DNA from: Desulfotruncus alcoholivorax DSM 16058
GTDB lineage: Bacteria > Bacillota > Desulfotomaculia > Desulfotomaculales > Desulfallaceae
Assembly (NCBI RefSeq): GCF_000430885.1
Contig: NZ_AUMW01000003.1
Location: forward strand, 150,704-214,703
Reading direction: 5' to 3'
Length of the DNA stretch: 64,000 nucleotides
Made by a program: the position numbers and the translations under genes. This document shows, piece after piece, positions 53,246-63,929 of the stretch (positions within the stretch are counted from its first letter, which is position 1; the number at the start of each line of letters is the position of its first letter). The notes under the pieces were generated by a model. The model saw only the letters and a list, made by a program, of their open reading frames with translations. It searched no databases and was not told the DNA's origin.

Positions 53246-53905
53246 TTACAATAATCGTGCTCCATTTATTACCAGCTCAAATTTACAGTTCAAGAAAACC
53301 GCAGCCTTTCGGCACAACATCATTCTGGTTAGAAATATTTCAAAGTATTCCATCACAGGTACTATTTCAATATTTGTTTCCAATTCCATAGTAATAGTGC
53401 GTTTTTTTTCATCAACCCATAGAAAGGAATGTTCCACAGCATAATTGACCCTGTCGTGAATATCAAAAGTAGCAAAATCCTGGTTGCGGACCCTTGACCG
53501 GTGAACATCGGACTTATCAGCCATGATTAGAGCAGCCGCAACGGTGTTCACTGGCTGACCGTACTGCTCTTCATGGTTGGCTATCGCCGATATGACAGTT
53601 GCCACTTCATCCGGGTGCATGCCCATTTGCAATAATATTGGACAGCTTATGGTAGCACCGGAAATACCGTGTTCATTCCGGCTGACCACATTGCCGATAT
53701 CGTGCATATAACCTGCAATGGCCGCTAACTCTGCTTCACGATGCTTATAGCCAAGTTTAATCAATATGTTTTTGGCTATGCTGGATACCAGGTTGACGTG
53801 CCGGTAACTGTGTTCCGTAAAACCCATAACACCGAGATATTCATTCCCTTTTCTTATAAAGCTATCAATAACCGGGTTTTTTTTAACATCATCAAGAGTA
53901 ACCAA
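53246..53905 (-). CDS. HD-domain protein in the yajC-secD operon
   Basis: Metal-dependent phosphohydrolase-fold protein of about 219 residues. The HD motif is GYMHDIGN, with earlier HSYRHV and later ANHEEQYG and MADKSDVHRSR motifs. The likely start is TTG 53905, 7 nt after GGGAGG. HD proteins of this shape are common between yajC and secD in this bacterial group; the substrate (nucleotide or other phosphate ester) is unknown. Confidence 0.83.
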   Translation of the reverse strand: MVTLDDVKKNPVIDSFIRKGNEYLGVMGFTEHSYRHVNLVSSIAKNILIKLGYKHREAELAAIAGYMHDIGNVVSRNEHGISGATISCPILLQMGMHPDEVATVISAIANHEEQYGQPVNTVAAALIMADKSDVHRSRVRNQDFATFDIHDRVNYAVEHSFLWVDEKKRTITMELETNIEIVPVMEYFEIFLTRMMLCRKAAVFLNCKFELVINGARLL

Positions 53906-53972
53906 TGGCAAACCTCCCGTGTTATGGATAAAATTCACAGAAAAAAGAGTAGACCAGGGTGCCTACTCAAGA

Positions 53973-54260
53973 TTAATCCTTGTCACTTTCCCCATCACTA
54001 TCCGGCAAAACTTGCGAAACAGCATTTTTTAAAATTGTAATTCTTACGTTATCTGCTACTTTGACAACAAGTGAATCTTCCTTGACCTTTACTATGGTTC
54101 CGTATATGCCGCCAATGGTGATAATTTTGTTGTTGACCTTTAAATTTCTTACCATTTCGGCGTGTTTTTTCTGCCTTTGCTGCTGGGGTCTGATCATTAG
54201 AAACCATAATATAGCAAATAAGCCGACTATATATAGAATTCCCAGCCAGGATTCTTTCAA
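53973..54260 (-). CDS. yajC: Preprotein translocase subunit YajC
   Basis: Small single-pass membrane component associated with SecDF. The 95 residues have one N-terminal membrane helix (LGILYIVGLFAILWFLMIRPQQQRQKKH) followed by the YajC signature NNKIITIGGIYGTIVKVKEDSLVVKV. I use TTG 54260, 8 nt after GGAGGGGGG; the frame opens ten codons further up without a ribosome site. It follows tgt, the usual queA-tgt-yajC order. Confidence 0.94.
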   Translation of the reverse strand: MKESWLGILYIVGLFAILWFLMIRPQQQRQKKHAEMVRNLKVNNKIITIGGIYGTIVKVKEDSLVVKVADNVRITILKNAVSQVLPDSDGESDKD

Positions 54261-54369
54261 AACACATACCCCCCTCCTTTGTAGAATCAAAACATATTAA
54301 TAATTCTGTATCGCCGGAGATTTCCCTTTTTTTATTTAGCAAATGTAAAATTGATGTAAATATTTGCTA

Positions 54370-55500
<1,131 letters not shown>

Positions 55501-56520
55501 TCAAATAATCAACATTGCATCACCAAAGCTAAAAAACCGGTAGCGCATACGGACCGCCTCATCATATGCGCTAAGCAATCTTTCCCGCCCCACCAGTGCG
55601 CTTACCATCATCAGCAATGTACTGCGCGGCAGGTGAAAATTGGTAATTAAGCCATCAACAACTTTAAAATTATAGCCCGGGTAAATAAAAATATCCGTCC
55701 AGCCTGTGCCCGCGCGCACTTTGCCGCCCGGCACTCCTGATGTTTCCAGGCACCTGGTGGTTGTTGTGCCGACAGCAATTGTCCTGCCCCCGGCCTGTCT
55801 GTTATTAATAATAGTCTCGGTGTTTGCAGGAATCTCGTAATATTCCGAATGCATTTTATGTTCGGTTATGTCTTCTACTTTTACCGGGCGGAATGTCCCT
55901 AACCCCACATGAAGAATTACAGAAGCTACAGCAGTACCCCTGCTTTTTATTTTATCTAATAGTTCAGGAGTAAAATGCAGCCCTGCGGTCGGCGCAGCTG
56001 CCGACCCGGGATGACGGGCGTAAACCGTTTGATAGCGCTGCGGGTCCGCCGGTTGTTTTTTAATGTATGGTGGCAGAGGCACCGAACCCAACTTGTCCAA
56101 AATAGGCTCAAACTGCCCCACATAATCAAAGCTTATTTTACGGCAGCCGCCTTCCAAGACTGCTTCGACTGTTCCCTGTAGTTCTTCTCCAAAAATTACT
56201 TTTGTCCCCGGGGGAACACGGCGCCCTGGCCTTACCAGCGTCTCCCAGGTATTACTGTTAATTTGATTTAACAGCAGTACTTCGATTACTGTGCCCGTAC
56301 CATCTTTTTTACCCCATAATCTAGCTGGAATCACCTTAGTATTATTGATTACCAGCACGTCGCGGGGGTCGATATAATCAACAATATCCTTAAACGACCT
56401 GTGTTCGGGCGCCCCGCCATTTTTGCGCAGCACCATCAGCCGCGATTCGTCTCTCCTGGGGGCCGGGTCCTGTGCAATTAGCTCTTCTGGAAGGTAATAG
56501 TCAAAATCGGTAATTTTCAT
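55501..56520 (-). CDS. queA: S-adenosylmethionine:tRNA ribosyltransferase-isomerase QueA
   Basis: Adds the epoxycyclopentane ring to preQ1-modified tRNA. 339 residues, with [17 protein letters not shown] at the N-terminus, [18 protein letters not shown], and the central [13 protein letters not shown] motif. ATG 56520 has AAAGGA 7 nt upstream and gives the family length; the longest frame starts ten codons earlier inside the end of the spacer. It precedes tgt by 18 bp. Confidence 0.97.
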   Translation of the reverse strand: MKITDFDYYLPEELIAQDPAPRRDESRLMVLRKNGGAPEHRSFKDIVDYIDPRDVLVINNTKVIPARLWGKKDGTGTVIEVLLLNQINSNTWETLVRPGRRVPPGTKVIFGEELQGTVEAVLEGGCRKISFDYVGQFEPILDKLGSVPLPPYIKKQPADPQRYQTVYARHPGSAAAPTAGLHFTPELLDKIKSRGTAVASVILHVGLGTFRPVKVEDITEHKMHSEYYEIPANTETIINNRQAGGRTIAVGTTTTRCLETSGVPGGKVRAGTGWTDIFIYPGYNFKVVDGLITNFHLPRSTLLMMVSALVGRERLLSAYDEAVRMRYRFFSFGDAMLII

Positions 56521-56539
56521 GTAGACATCCTTTAGATAA

Positions 56540-57943
56540 TCACTTGCCATAATATGTTACCAAGTCAACGCCTGTATAATAGTATTGCAAAATATCCTGG
56601 AAACTATAACCTTGGCCAGCCAGCCCGGCAGCACCCCACTGGGACATGCCAAGCCCGTGTCCCCAGCCGCTGCCGGTTATGGCTACAGAACTAAGGTTTC
56701 CATCCTGATCGCTTGTTTTGGAAAAATTAAACAATGCGCTTTTCAAACCTAGTATTATTCTAACCCTATCTGCATTAAACACCACCACCTGCTGCGGACT
56801 GCCATTGATGTCCGTGCCCAGTATTAAAAGCTTCTTTACCCTTCCCCCGGCAGTATGTTCAATTACCTGCAAGTCTGTTACAGAACTGTAATTATTCATT
56901 TTGGGCCAATATTTTTTTAACTGACCGTTAATCATTTGAGTTAATTGGCTGGCTGAATAGGTAACCGACCAGTTATAATACTTGTCATTAGCGTCTGCCG
57001 GGTCTGGTTTAGCCCTGATATACCCCAGGAAGTTCGTCCATACATCCTCACTGTTGTCCGTAAATCCCCCGCTGGATGAGTGGTAAAATGCAGCTACGGG
57101 TTGCCCCCGGTATACCAGCACCAGTCCTCTGGTTTCATCAACGGCCTTGGCGGCCACAGGATTTTCCTTATTAAAACCCCCATAAACATGGTTGCTCTGG
57201 TTGTCTAACACGTCGAACCCGTAACTTGCGTAGCTACCCAGCTGGCTGATGACATAGCTACGGGCTGCCACCGCCTGCGCCTTTAGCGCCTCTGATGGAA
57301 ACATAACAGGCATTTCAGCCGGAACCACTCCATACAGGTACTCTTCTATGGGTAGTTCGTTTATTGCTGTAATTAGATTTCCAATCCTCCTGATTTCAAA
57401 ACTACCCCGGTAAGACCTTTGCTGATTGTTTTTATAAATACTGACCAAATTTATACTGTCTGAAGTAGCAAGCCTTTTGACTTTCCCGCTGCCGTCAACA
57501 TAATATTGGGTCCCCGGGTCTTTTCCCAGGAAGCTTGATTTTCCCTCACTTCCCGATGCAACAGCAAAACCCAGTAAATTATCCTGTTGAATAACGCTAC
57601 CATCGCCGGTTTCAATTCCAACCTTAAAATTTTTTTCTTCAGCCTTTACCGGGCCGACATATTCGCCATACAAGCTGCCGTTTTGCATTAAAACAATTCC
57701 ATTTTGCCCAACTTCCGCGGTCCAACTGCTGTCACCCGCATCTTCAGCAATAACCTTTCCCGAGTTACCATCCACCAGCCTGTACCTACCCGACAAATCA
57801 AAGTTTATACTGGGCATGTCCTGCAAAATGCCCACGCGAATCGTTTCCGGGTATACTTTAACTTCACCGGCGGCGAATCCCGCCGGGCATAACAAAAGCA
57901 TTAAAGCAAACAAAAGATTAAGCAGCCACCTGTTAACCGGCAT
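56540..57943 (-). CDS. spoIID: SpoIID/LytB-domain protein
   Basis: Exported protein with an N-terminal signal peptide ([23 protein letters not shown]) and the SpoIID domain. The domain includes [35 protein letters not shown] near 180-215, [15 protein letters not shown], the [17 protein letters not shown] motif and [22 protein letters not shown] near the C-terminus. SpoIID is a lytic transglycosylase needed for engulfment during sporulation; the family also includes amidase enhancers. At 467 residues it is longer than B. subtilis SpoIID because of the N-terminal region, so an engulfment role is likely but not proven. Confidence 0.88.
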   Translation of the reverse strand: MPVNRWLLNLLFALMLLLCPAGFAAGEVKVYPETIRVGILQDMPSINFDLSGRYRLVDGNSGKVIAEDAGDSSWTAEVGQNGIVLMQNGSLYGEYVGPVKAEEKNFKVGIETGDGSVIQQDNLLGFAVASGSEGKSSFLGKDPGTQYYVDGSGKVKRLATSDSINLVSIYKNNQQRSYRGSFEIRRIGNLITAINELPIEEYLYGVVPAEMPVMFPSEALKAQAVAARSYVISQLGSYASYGFDVLDNQSNHVYGGFNKENPVAAKAVDETRGLVLVYRGQPVAAFYHSSSGGFTDNSEDVWTNFLGYIRAKPDPADANDKYYNWSVTYSASQLTQMINGQLKKYWPKMNNYSSVTDLQVIEHTAGGRVKKLLILGTDINGSPQQVVVFNADRVRIILGLKSALFNFSKTSDQDGNLSSVAITGSGWGHGLGMSQWGAAGLAGQGYSFQDILQYYYTGVDLVTYYGK

Positions 57944-58028
57944 AAAAAAAGAACCTCCCTTATGCTTCCAATACCGTGGGATAGTTCGACAAAAGTTTAA
58001 ATTTTCCTCTCTTTTTTGTCACTCTTGA

Positions 58029-58253
58029 TCATCTTTTAAAAAATATATTAAGTACCAAAGATAGGATTACACTTATAATAATCATTGTTACCACAGGAAA
58101 ATAAAAGGTGAAATTGCCTCTTTGAATAAAAATATCGCCGGGCAGCCGGCCAATTCCGCCGATTTTACCTGCGGCCACCATGACAGCGCCGGCAACGACC
58201 ATAAAAAGCCCGAAAAAAATCAACATTTTACCAATAACATCAAGGGAATTCAT
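58029..58253 (-). CDS. DUF2905 small membrane protein
   Basis: 74 residues with two membrane segments and the DUF2905 signature GKIGGIGRLPGDI between them, then FTFYFPVVTMIIISVILSLVLNIFF. The start is ATG 58253, with GGAGG 6 nt upstream; it overlaps queH by 14 nt. This family is often found next to ruvB, queA or queH in Firmicutes. Function unknown. Confidence 0.88.
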   Translation of the reverse strand: MNSLDVIGKMLIFFGLFMVVAGAVMVAAGKIGGIGRLPGDIFIQRGNFTFYFPVVTMIIISVILSLVLNIFFKR

Positions 58254-58797
58254 TTGACCCCTCCTTTTTTTTGCGGTAATATCTTTCTTTTTCACTGTAA
58301 ATGCAGCCGCAATATTGCTGCCTGTACATGCCCAACCTGCGTGATATATCAGTGGCCTCACTGTAGCCCGGCCTGAAATCCTGATAATAAAAAGGAATCC
58401 CTACCTCTATGCTGATGGCATTGCCTATATCCTTAATCAGGTCATGTTTCTGATAGGGACTAACCAAAAGAGTTGTGCTGAAGGCATCAAACTTTCCATG
58501 CTTGGCAATCCGGGCGGTTTTGCTTAATCGCATGCCGTAACAGTACATACACCGCATGGATTCCCGGTGTACAACCCCTCTGAGGTAACCTTCCAGGTCA
58601 TAGTCATCGTCAACTATGACTTTAAAATCATTAGCACCGGCATACTGCAGCAGCGTTTCCTTTCTTTGCTGCCATTCCGTATACGGATGGATATTGGGAT
58701 TATAAAAGTAGCCCTGAACCTGGTGGCGTTCTTCCCGCAGCTTATGCAACGGATAAATGGTACAAGGCCCGCAACAAGTATGCAATAAAATTTTCAT
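58240..58797 (-). CDS. queH: Epoxyqueuosine reductase QueH
   Basis: Non-cobalamin epoxyqueuosine reductase that completes queuosine synthesis, replacing QueG. The 185 residues have LLHTCCGPCT (5-14) and the later RCMYCYGMRL and QQYCGCIYS motifs, the Cys pairs that hold the iron centres in the family. It lies with tgt and queA, which supports the call over the older name DUF208. It overlaps the DUF2905 gene by 14 nt. Confidence 0.93.
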   Translation of the reverse strand: MKILLHTCCGPCTIYPLHKLREERHQVQGYFYNPNIHPYTEWQQRKETLLQYAGANDFKVIVDDDYDLEGYLRGVVHRESMRCMYCYGMRLSKTARIAKHGKFDAFSTTLLVSPYQKHDLIKDIGNAISIEVGIPFYYQDFRPGYSEATDISRRLGMYRQQYCGCIYSEKERYYRKKKEGSNEFP

Positions 58798-59109
58798 TTA
58801 TCAAGCCTTCCTTACTACTCAAAAAAATTTCACGTTACTTGTATCTGGTACGCAGATGGTTCCCTTCGCGCGCTGCGCAATTTCCCTTACTGTCATTGCG
58901 AGCGTTCACTTATTGTCATTGCGAGCGCAGCGAAGCAATCTCAATGGCAAAACATTGTTTGGGGACATACCTCCAACCCTAAAGCTATGACCCTAAAGGG
59001 GAGGTGTGTCCCCTTTCTTATAAATGAGATTGCTACGTCGCTTCGCTCCGCGCAATGACAGACTAACCATATTTCAACCTCTACTGGTGTCGGCTGACAG
59101 CATGGTGGT
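58798..59109. other. Repeat-filled gap between queH and ruvB
   Basis: 312 bp without a gene. It is occupied mainly by the nested repeat at 58891-59060, with short unassigned flanks on either side. No promoter for queH was recognised. Confidence 0.5.
58891..59060. repeat. TGTCATTGCGAGCG repeat carrying a GGGGACA repeat inside
   Basis: Left: two TGTCATTGCGAGCG units (58891, 58914), the second continuing into GCAGCGAAGCAATCTC. Right: the complement GAGATTGCTACGTCGCTTCGCTCC with CGCAATGACA ends at 59060. Between them lies GGGGACATACCTCC (58961) against GGAGGTGTGTCCCC (to 59013), a second inverted repeat of the family seen at 1729-1758. The outer unit is the widespread intergenic TCATTGCGAG repeat; the inner one appears nested in it. 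Confidence 0.7.
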
Positions 59110-60141
59110 CTACCACAAAGTTAATTGTCTCTCCCCCGGCATCTTAATCCCCAGGTGTTGATATGCCGCAGCCGTAGCCACTCGCCCGCGCTGGGTCCGG
59201 GCCAGCATGCCCAGTTGAAGTAAAAAGGGTTCATAAACATCTTCGATTGTACCAGCTTCTTCGCCAATGGAGGCTGCAATTGTTTCCAGCCCCACCGGCC
59301 CACCTCCGAAATTCTTGATTATTGCGGTTAAAAGCCTGCGGTCCAGCTGGTCTAAACCTAAAGGGTCCACCTCCAAGAATTCCAGGGCCTTACTTGCCAC
59401 CTCCCGGGTTATAATCCCCTGTGCCCTAACTTGGGCAAAATCACGCACCCGCTTTAACAGGCGATTGGCAATCCTTGGCGTACCACGGGAACGACGGGCT
59501 ATTTCTTCAGCTCCATCATGTTCTATTTCCACTTGCAGTATGCCGGCTGCCCGGGCCACTATAGTTAAAAGATCCTCTACCCGGTAATAATCCAGCCTGC
59601 TGATTACGCCAAACCGGTCGCGCAGCGGCGAGGTCATCAGACCTGCCCTGGTGGTTGCCCCGATAAGCGTAAACCGGGGCAACTCTATTCTAATGGAGCG
59701 GGCCCCGGGACCCTTACCAATAATTATATCCAGCGCAAAATCCTCCATTGCCGGGTAAAGCACTTCCTCCACTGTCCTGCTGAGTCTGTGCACCTCATCT
59801 ATAAAGAGGACGTCACCGTGCTGCAGTCCGGTCAGAATGGAAGCCAGGTCTCCGGGACGCTCAATAGCCGGTCCTGAGGTAGTCCGTATATTAACTCCCA
59901 TTTCATTGGAAATAATATTGGCCAGCGTAGTTTTCCCCAACCCCGGCGGCCCGAACAAAAGCACATGGTCCAGCGGCTCCCCGCGCTGCAGCGCTGCCCG
60001 GATAAATACTTCAATAGTTTCTTTAACTTTATTCTGGCCAATATATTCGCTTAACTTACGCGGTCTAAGATTAACCTCGCTATCAAGGTCTTCCTCCTTT
60101 AAAACAGCGGAGATAATCCTATTTTGTTCCGAATCCCGCAT
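59110..60141 (-). CDS. ruvB: Holliday junction branch migration helicase RuvB
   Basis: Hexameric AAA+ motor that drives branch migration with RuvA. 343 residues, with Walker [15 protein letters not shown] near 62-75, Walker [10 protein letters not shown], sensor 1 GATTRAG, and the C-terminal winged helix with [15 protein letters not shown]. The gene order is ruvC-ruvA-ruvB, with ruvA 20 bp away. Confidence 0.98.
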   Translation of the reverse strand: MRDSEQNRIISAVLKEEDLDSEVNLRPRKLSEYIGQNKVKETIEVFIRAALQRGEPLDHVLLFGPPGLGKTTLANIISNEMGVNIRTTSGPAIERPGDLASILTGLQHGDVLFIDEVHRLSRTVEEVLYPAMEDFALDIIIGKGPGARSIRIELPRFTLIGATTRAGLMTSPLRDRFGVISRLDYYRVEDLLTIVARAAGILQVEIEHDGAEEIARRSRGTPRIANRLLKRVRDFAQVRAQGIITREVASKALEFLEVDPLGLDQLDRRLLTAIIKNFGGGPVGLETIAASIGEEAGTIEDVYEPFLLQLGMLARTQRGRVATAAAYQHLGIKMPGERQLTLW

Positions 60142-60161
60142 ATAGCCGGAGCCTACCCCCT

Positions 60162-60779
60162 TTATTTATTTTTTCCTTTATTATCCAAATAACGTAAAGA
60201 GAGTTTAACTGCATCGGCAACAACCAGTGTTCTGTCAACACATGTTTTACCGGCGGCCTCCCTTGCCTCCGCCGCCCCATAACCTAGCATCATTAACGCT
60301 TCTACGGTATCGCTAAACAGACCGGCACCGGCTTCGCCCGCATTGACCTCATCAGTTTCATTTACAGCAATATTTATCTTTTGGAATTTATCTTTTAGTT
60401 CAAGAATTATGCGCTGGGCAGTTTTTTTGCCTATGCCTGGTATTCGCGTAAAAGATGCCATATCCTCCAAGGCTAAAGCCCTGCCGATTCCATCCGGCTT
60501 CATATGCGATAATATAGATAAAGCAGCCCTGGGGCCAACGCCGTTAACCCCCAGCAGCAGCATAAAAACAGATATTTCTTCCGGAGTTTGGAAACCGTAC
60601 AGCTGCATATCATCTTCCCGCACGATCATATGGGTATGTATCAACACTTCTCTGTCGTTAACTTGCAGGCTGGCAGCGCAATTTGCGGTAACATTAACCC
60701 TGTAGCCGACTCCGTTAACGTCAATTATCACGGTGTCTTGTTCCACTTTGCATACCTTGCCCTTCAGAAATGCAATCAC
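60162..60779 (-). CDS. ruvA: Holliday junction branch migration protein RuvA
   Basis: Tetrameric DNA-binding partner of RuvB, 205 residues. It has an N-terminal OB-fold ([27 protein letters not shown]), a tandem helix-hairpin-helix region ([18 protein letters not shown] and [22 protein letters not shown]), and a C-terminal RuvB-binding domain after a flexible linker. It overlaps ruvC by 4 nt. Confidence 0.97.
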   Translation of the reverse strand: MIAFLKGKVCKVEQDTVIIDVNGVGYRVNVTANCAASLQVNDREVLIHTHMIVREDDMQLYGFQTPEEISVFMLLLGVNGVGPRAALSILSHMKPDGIGRALALEDMASFTRIPGIGKKTAQRIILELKDKFQKINIAVNETDEVNAGEAGAGLFSDTVEALMMLGYGAAEAREAAGKTCVDRTLVVADAVKLSLRYLDNKGKNK

Positions 60780-61264
60780 AAAAACGCCCCCAAACTGCTG
60801 TGGTTATTGGCATGGCATATAGAAACAGCCAGCGCATCAGCTACGTCATCCGGTCTGGGCACTTCCGGAAGGTTCATAATAACCTTGACCATGTACTGAA
60901 CTTGCTGTTTTTCTGCTCTTCCAAAACCTGCCACAGCTTGTTTTACCTGTAGTGGTGTATATTCAAAAACCTTGATTCCAGCCTGGGCAGCCGCCAATAA
61001 TAATACTCCTCTGGCCTGTCCAACTGCTATGGCAGTTCGAACATTACGGTTAAAAAAAAGCTCCTCTATGGCCATACAATCAGGACGATAATCTGCTAGA
61101 AGATTGGTTAATTGATCATATAGTGACTTTAATCTCTGGTATAGGAGCTCACCCGTAAAGCTTCGTAAACACCCATATGTTACCGGGAAAAAAGAATTTC
61201 CCCTGTAATCAACTATACCATAACCTGTAATAGCCAGTCCGGGATCCACCCCTAATATTCTCAT
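60776..61264 (-). CDS. ruvC: Holliday junction resolvase RuvC
   Basis: Endonuclease that resolves Holliday junctions. 162 residues, with the catalytic Asp in RILGVDPGLAITGYG (2-16), the Glu of AIEELFF, and the late RPDDVADALAVSICH motif with the remaining acidic residues. I use ATG 61264, which has AGGGGGAG 8 nt upstream. The longer frame starts 15 codons earlier, without a ribosome site. It overlaps ruvA by 4 nt. Confidence 0.97.
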   Translation of the reverse strand: MRILGVDPGLAITGYGIVDYRGNSFFPVTYGCLRSFTGELLYQRLKSLYDQLTNLLADYRPDCMAIEELFFNRNVRTAIAVGQARGVLLLAAAQAGIKVFEYTPLQVKQAVAGFGRAEKQQVQYMVKVIMNLPEVPRPDDVADALAVSICHANNHSSLGAFL

Positions 61265-61332
61265 CCGCGTCACTCCCCCTAAGATCGTAACATAATCAAC
61301 ACCTGGCATGCAACATCTGTTCGGTTATAGCT

Positions 61333-61962
61333 CTAATTTCTTTCCAACTCATCAAAGTTTTCAAGTGCAGAATTAATTTCCGTTTCACTGGGAAACTCAA
61401 TTGTATTCTGCAGCTCCACCTGTTCCGCTGCAGGTAATTCGTTATAACGATCGGCCCGGCTTATTTTATCTTTAATGTCACCAGGCAGTAAATTAAAATC
61501 AATGTTTACAACAGATAACACGATATCGTTGTAGCCAAGCGGTCCCTGAAACACTGCCAGTTTTCCTTCATACAACCCCAGGTGCCTGTACTCCTTATGC
61601 ATACCGCAAAACCCCTCAACCTTCCTGGTAATATCCAATTCACTATCACGAAAAGTTATCTTCCAGCCCTGGTTCTCAGGATACTTGATCCTTAGTCTAT
61701 TGTAATCAAGCCCTATCAATTCCCTGGGCGCACCTCCGCGATAAAGCAGTTCTACATCACCACAGGAGTATTCATTGTATTTAAGCAGCAGTGTGCTGGA
61801 CCTTACAACCGGACTGCCATACTGTCCTGTAATTGTTTCCAGTACAGTCGATATGGGTTTCATCTGTGGAGATGTAATCGAATCCATTACCAGGTATACA
61901 CCTGTGGCAACAGCGGCAACAAAAAGGATTGCTCCAATGAAATTTTTGGCTAACTTTAACAT
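61333..61962 (-). CDS. BofC-like C-terminal domain protein
   Basis: 209 residues, with one N-terminal membrane segment (FIGAILFVAAVATGVYLVMD), then an exported domain with KYNEYSCGDVELLYRG, ELIGLDYNRLRIKYPENQGW, FCGMHKEYRHLGLYEGKLAVFQGP, and VNIDFNLLPGDIKDKI. This recalls the BofC C-terminal region, which modulates the intercompartmental SpoIVB checkpoint in Bacillus. B. subtilis bofC also lies next to ruvA, which supports the link. The first part of true BofC is shorter or absent, so the role is tentative. I use ATG 61962, 7 nt after AAGGGG. Confidence 0.7.
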   Translation of the reverse strand: MLKLAKNFIGAILFVAAVATGVYLVMDSITSPQMKPISTVLETITGQYGSPVVRSSTLLLKYNEYSCGDVELLYRGGAPRELIGLDYNRLRIKYPENQGWKITFRDSELDITRKVEGFCGMHKEYRHLGLYEGKLAVFQGPLGYNDIVLSVVNIDFNLLPGDIKDKISRADRYNELPAAEQVELQNTIEFPSETEINSALENFDELERN

Positions 61963-62017
61963 GATCATACCCCTTAATCTTTTAATTAGAGTATTGCCAC
62001 TTAGCAGCCAAAAAATA

Positions 62018-62048
62018 AGAATAGGTTGCTTAATCAGCAACCTATTCT
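62018..62048 (-). terminator. Terminator of yebC
   Basis: AGAATAGGTTGC and GCAACCTATTCT form a 12-bp perfect stem with a 7-nt loop, followed by TATTTTTTGG on the minus strand. It overlaps the last codons of yebC, so the bofC-ruv genes need their own promoter or read-through. Confidence 0.85.
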
Positions 62049-62779
62049 TCTTCCGAGGGCTCATAATTGGTATAAACATTTTGAACATCATCGTGATCTT
62101 CTAACATTTCGAGCAGCTTATCCATTAATTCCTCGTTTTTACCGTCCAGGGTAACAGTTGTTTTTGGCAGCATGGCAATTTCAGCGTGGCTGATCTTGAT
62201 ACCTTCAACTTCCAGCACTTCGCTTACTTTATTTAAATCCGAGGTCTCCGTCAAAACCTCAAAACTATCCTCTTCTTCTTTTATATCAACCGCACCCGCA
62301 TCCAGCGCCGTTAACGTAAATTCGTCCGCATCCATTTCCAGATTGCTTTTTTCTATAATTAGTAGCCCCCTGGCATCAAACATCCAGGATACACAGCCTG
62401 TTTCACCAAGGTTGCCACCGTATTTTGAAAAGAAATGTCTTATTTCCCCGGCAGTACGGTTTCTGTTATCGGTCATGGCTTCAATCATAACAGCAGTTCC
62501 GCCCGGACCATAACCCTCATAAATAATTTCTTCGTAGCTATCCGCGCCTAGTTCCCCGGAACCTCTTTTGATAGCGCGCTGGATATTATCATTTGGTAGA
62601 TTCGCCTCTTTTGCCCTGGCAATAGCATTTTTAAGTGCTATATTTGCTTCTGGGTCACCGCCGCCCCTACGCGCAGCTGATATTATCTCTTTGGCCAGTT
62701 TGGTGAATACCTTACCTCTTTGCGCATCAATTTTGGACTTTTTTCTCTTTATAGTTGACCATTTAGAGTGCCCGGACAT
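62042..62779 (-). CDS. yebC: YebC/PmpR family protein
   Basis: 245-residue protein with MSGHSKWSTIKRKKSKIDAQRG at the start and the YebC three-domain layout. Members are described as transcriptional regulators, and recent work links some to translation of polyproline. I use ATG 62779, 9 nt after AAAGGAG; the longest frame begins eight codons earlier. The gene lies next to the ruv genes, as in most bacteria. Confidence 0.95.
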   Translation of the reverse strand: MSGHSKWSTIKRKKSKIDAQRGKVFTKLAKEIISAARRGGGDPEANIALKNAIARAKEANLPNDNIQRAIKRGSGELGADSYEEIIYEGYGPGGTAVMIEAMTDNRNRTAGEIRHFFSKYGGNLGETGCVSWMFDARGLLIIEKSNLEMDADEFTLTALDAGAVDIKEEEDSFEVLTETSDLNKVSEVLEVEGIKISHAEIAMLPKTTVTLDGKNEELMDKLLEMLEDHDDVQNVYTNYEPSEEE

Positions 62780-62833
62780 TTTAGTCATCTCCTTTCGTAC
62801 CAATAAATCATAAAATCACACCGGTAGTCAAAA

Positions 62834-63559
62834 TCATAAAGGAGGAGTTGCCGGCAGCTGTCTTTTATGCATACTTTTTCGCGCCAGGTCATCTACTATT
62901 TTCTTAACTCTTTCATCAGCCCGGCCATTTAGAATGTAATCATCAAGCTCCTCATATGTTATTCCCATTTCAATTTCATCGTTTTGTCCCATCCACAATC
63001 CCGCGGAAGGTGGCTTGCTGATAATCGGTTCCGGCACTCCCAAATACTTTGCCAGTTCCTTAACCTCACCTTTTACAAAATTAGCAATAGGAAGTATATC
63101 CACACCACCGTCACCGTATTTTGTAAAGTACCCTACAGTTAATTCACAACGGTTTCCCGTTCCAACCACCAGGCTTTGAGTTTTGGCCGCATAGTAATAA
63201 AGAGTTGTCATTCTTAACCTGGGTTTGATATTAGCAATTGTTAAATCCTTTTTGCCTGGATCATATTCATTACCGGTAAGCAATTTAACCATTTGCGAAA
63301 ACACTTTGTCCAGGATTACTGTCTTATATTCTATGCCAATTGTTTTTGCCAGCAACTCCGCATGCTCCGCATCCAGCTTATTGCTAAAACAAGGCATAAT
63401 TATACCCAGGGTATTGTCGGGACATACGTTTCTGCACAAAGTTGCTGTAACAGCCGAATCTATCCCGCCACTTAACCCTACGACAAAACCCCTGGCACCT
63501 CTTTGTTCCTTTTGGGTTAATAACCACTGTTCAGTTTTCCTAGCCAGGTTTTCTACCAA
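62834..63559 (-). CDS. nadE: NH3-dependent NAD+ synthetase
   Basis: Amidates deamido-NAD+ to NAD+. It has the pyrophosphatase P-loop VVGLSGGIDSAVTATL and the motifs GTGNRCELTVGYFTKYGDGGVD and KPPSAGLWMGQNDEIEMG. The length, about 241 residues, is that of the ammonia-dependent single-domain enzyme without a glutaminase domain. I favour TTG 63559, with GGAGG 10 nt upstream; an ATG at 63604 would add 15 residues, and that region lacks a ribosome site. It ends 54 bp before yebC. Confidence 0.93.
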   Translation of the reverse strand: MVENLARKTEQWLLTQKEQRGARGFVVGLSGGIDSAVTATLCRNVCPDNTLGIIMPCFSNKLDAEHAELLAKTIGIEYKTVILDKVFSQMVKLLTGNEYDPGKKDLTIANIKPRLRMTTLYYYAAKTQSLVVGTGNRCELTVGYFTKYGDGGVDILPIANFVKGEVKELAKYLGVPEPIISKPPSAGLWMGQNDEIEMGITYEELDDYILNGRADERVKKIVDDLARKSMHKRQLPATPPL

Positions 63560-63649
63560 GGTATCTATCCCTCCAATCCTTAAACACCATAATAATCTTA
63601 TCATATATTTCTTAGTATAGCCAAATTTAAAGGTTAAATAAAAGGTTTA

Positions 63650-63684
63650 AAAAGAACCCTTGGATTAACTCCAAGGGTTCTTTT
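63650..63684 (-). terminator. rRNA operon terminator
   Basis: AAAAGAACCCTTGGA and TCCAAGGGTTCTTTT form a 15-bp stem with a short loop, followed on the minus strand by a T-rich run. It lies just after 5S rRNA and ends the rRNA operon. Confidence 0.9.
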
Positions 63685-63692
63685 AAAAATAG

Positions 63693-63808
<116 letters not shown>

Positions 63809-63840
63809 ACTTATTGGACGTTATATTTAAGTTAACTTTC

Positions 63841-63855
63841 AGGTGCCTGGCACCT
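63841..63855. repeat. AGGTGCCTGGCACCT palindrome in the 23S-5S spacer
   Basis: A 15-nt palindrome, AGGTGCC-T-GGCACCT, in the roughly 120-bp internal spacer, followed by TTTTTG on the plus strand. Short GGTGCCAGGCACC motifs recur in many bacterial genomes; its role here is unknown. Confidence 0.5.
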
Positions 63856-63929
63856 TTTTGTTAACTTATCGTTCCTTCAAAACTGCACAGCGCTTTTTTA
63901 AGCAAGGTAGCTTACCTGTCGCCTTCATC

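Noticed and set aside
53939..53972. scfA/scfB (SCIFF peptide and its radical SAM maturase) near yajC-secD
   Set aside because: These often occur at this place in clostridia, but the gap after yajC is only 34 bp and the next gene is an HD protein.
54049..54342. Second frame overlapping yajC, with an ATG close to the same SD
   Set aside because: It lies out of frame over the yajC coding sequence and has low-complexity, non-family composition.
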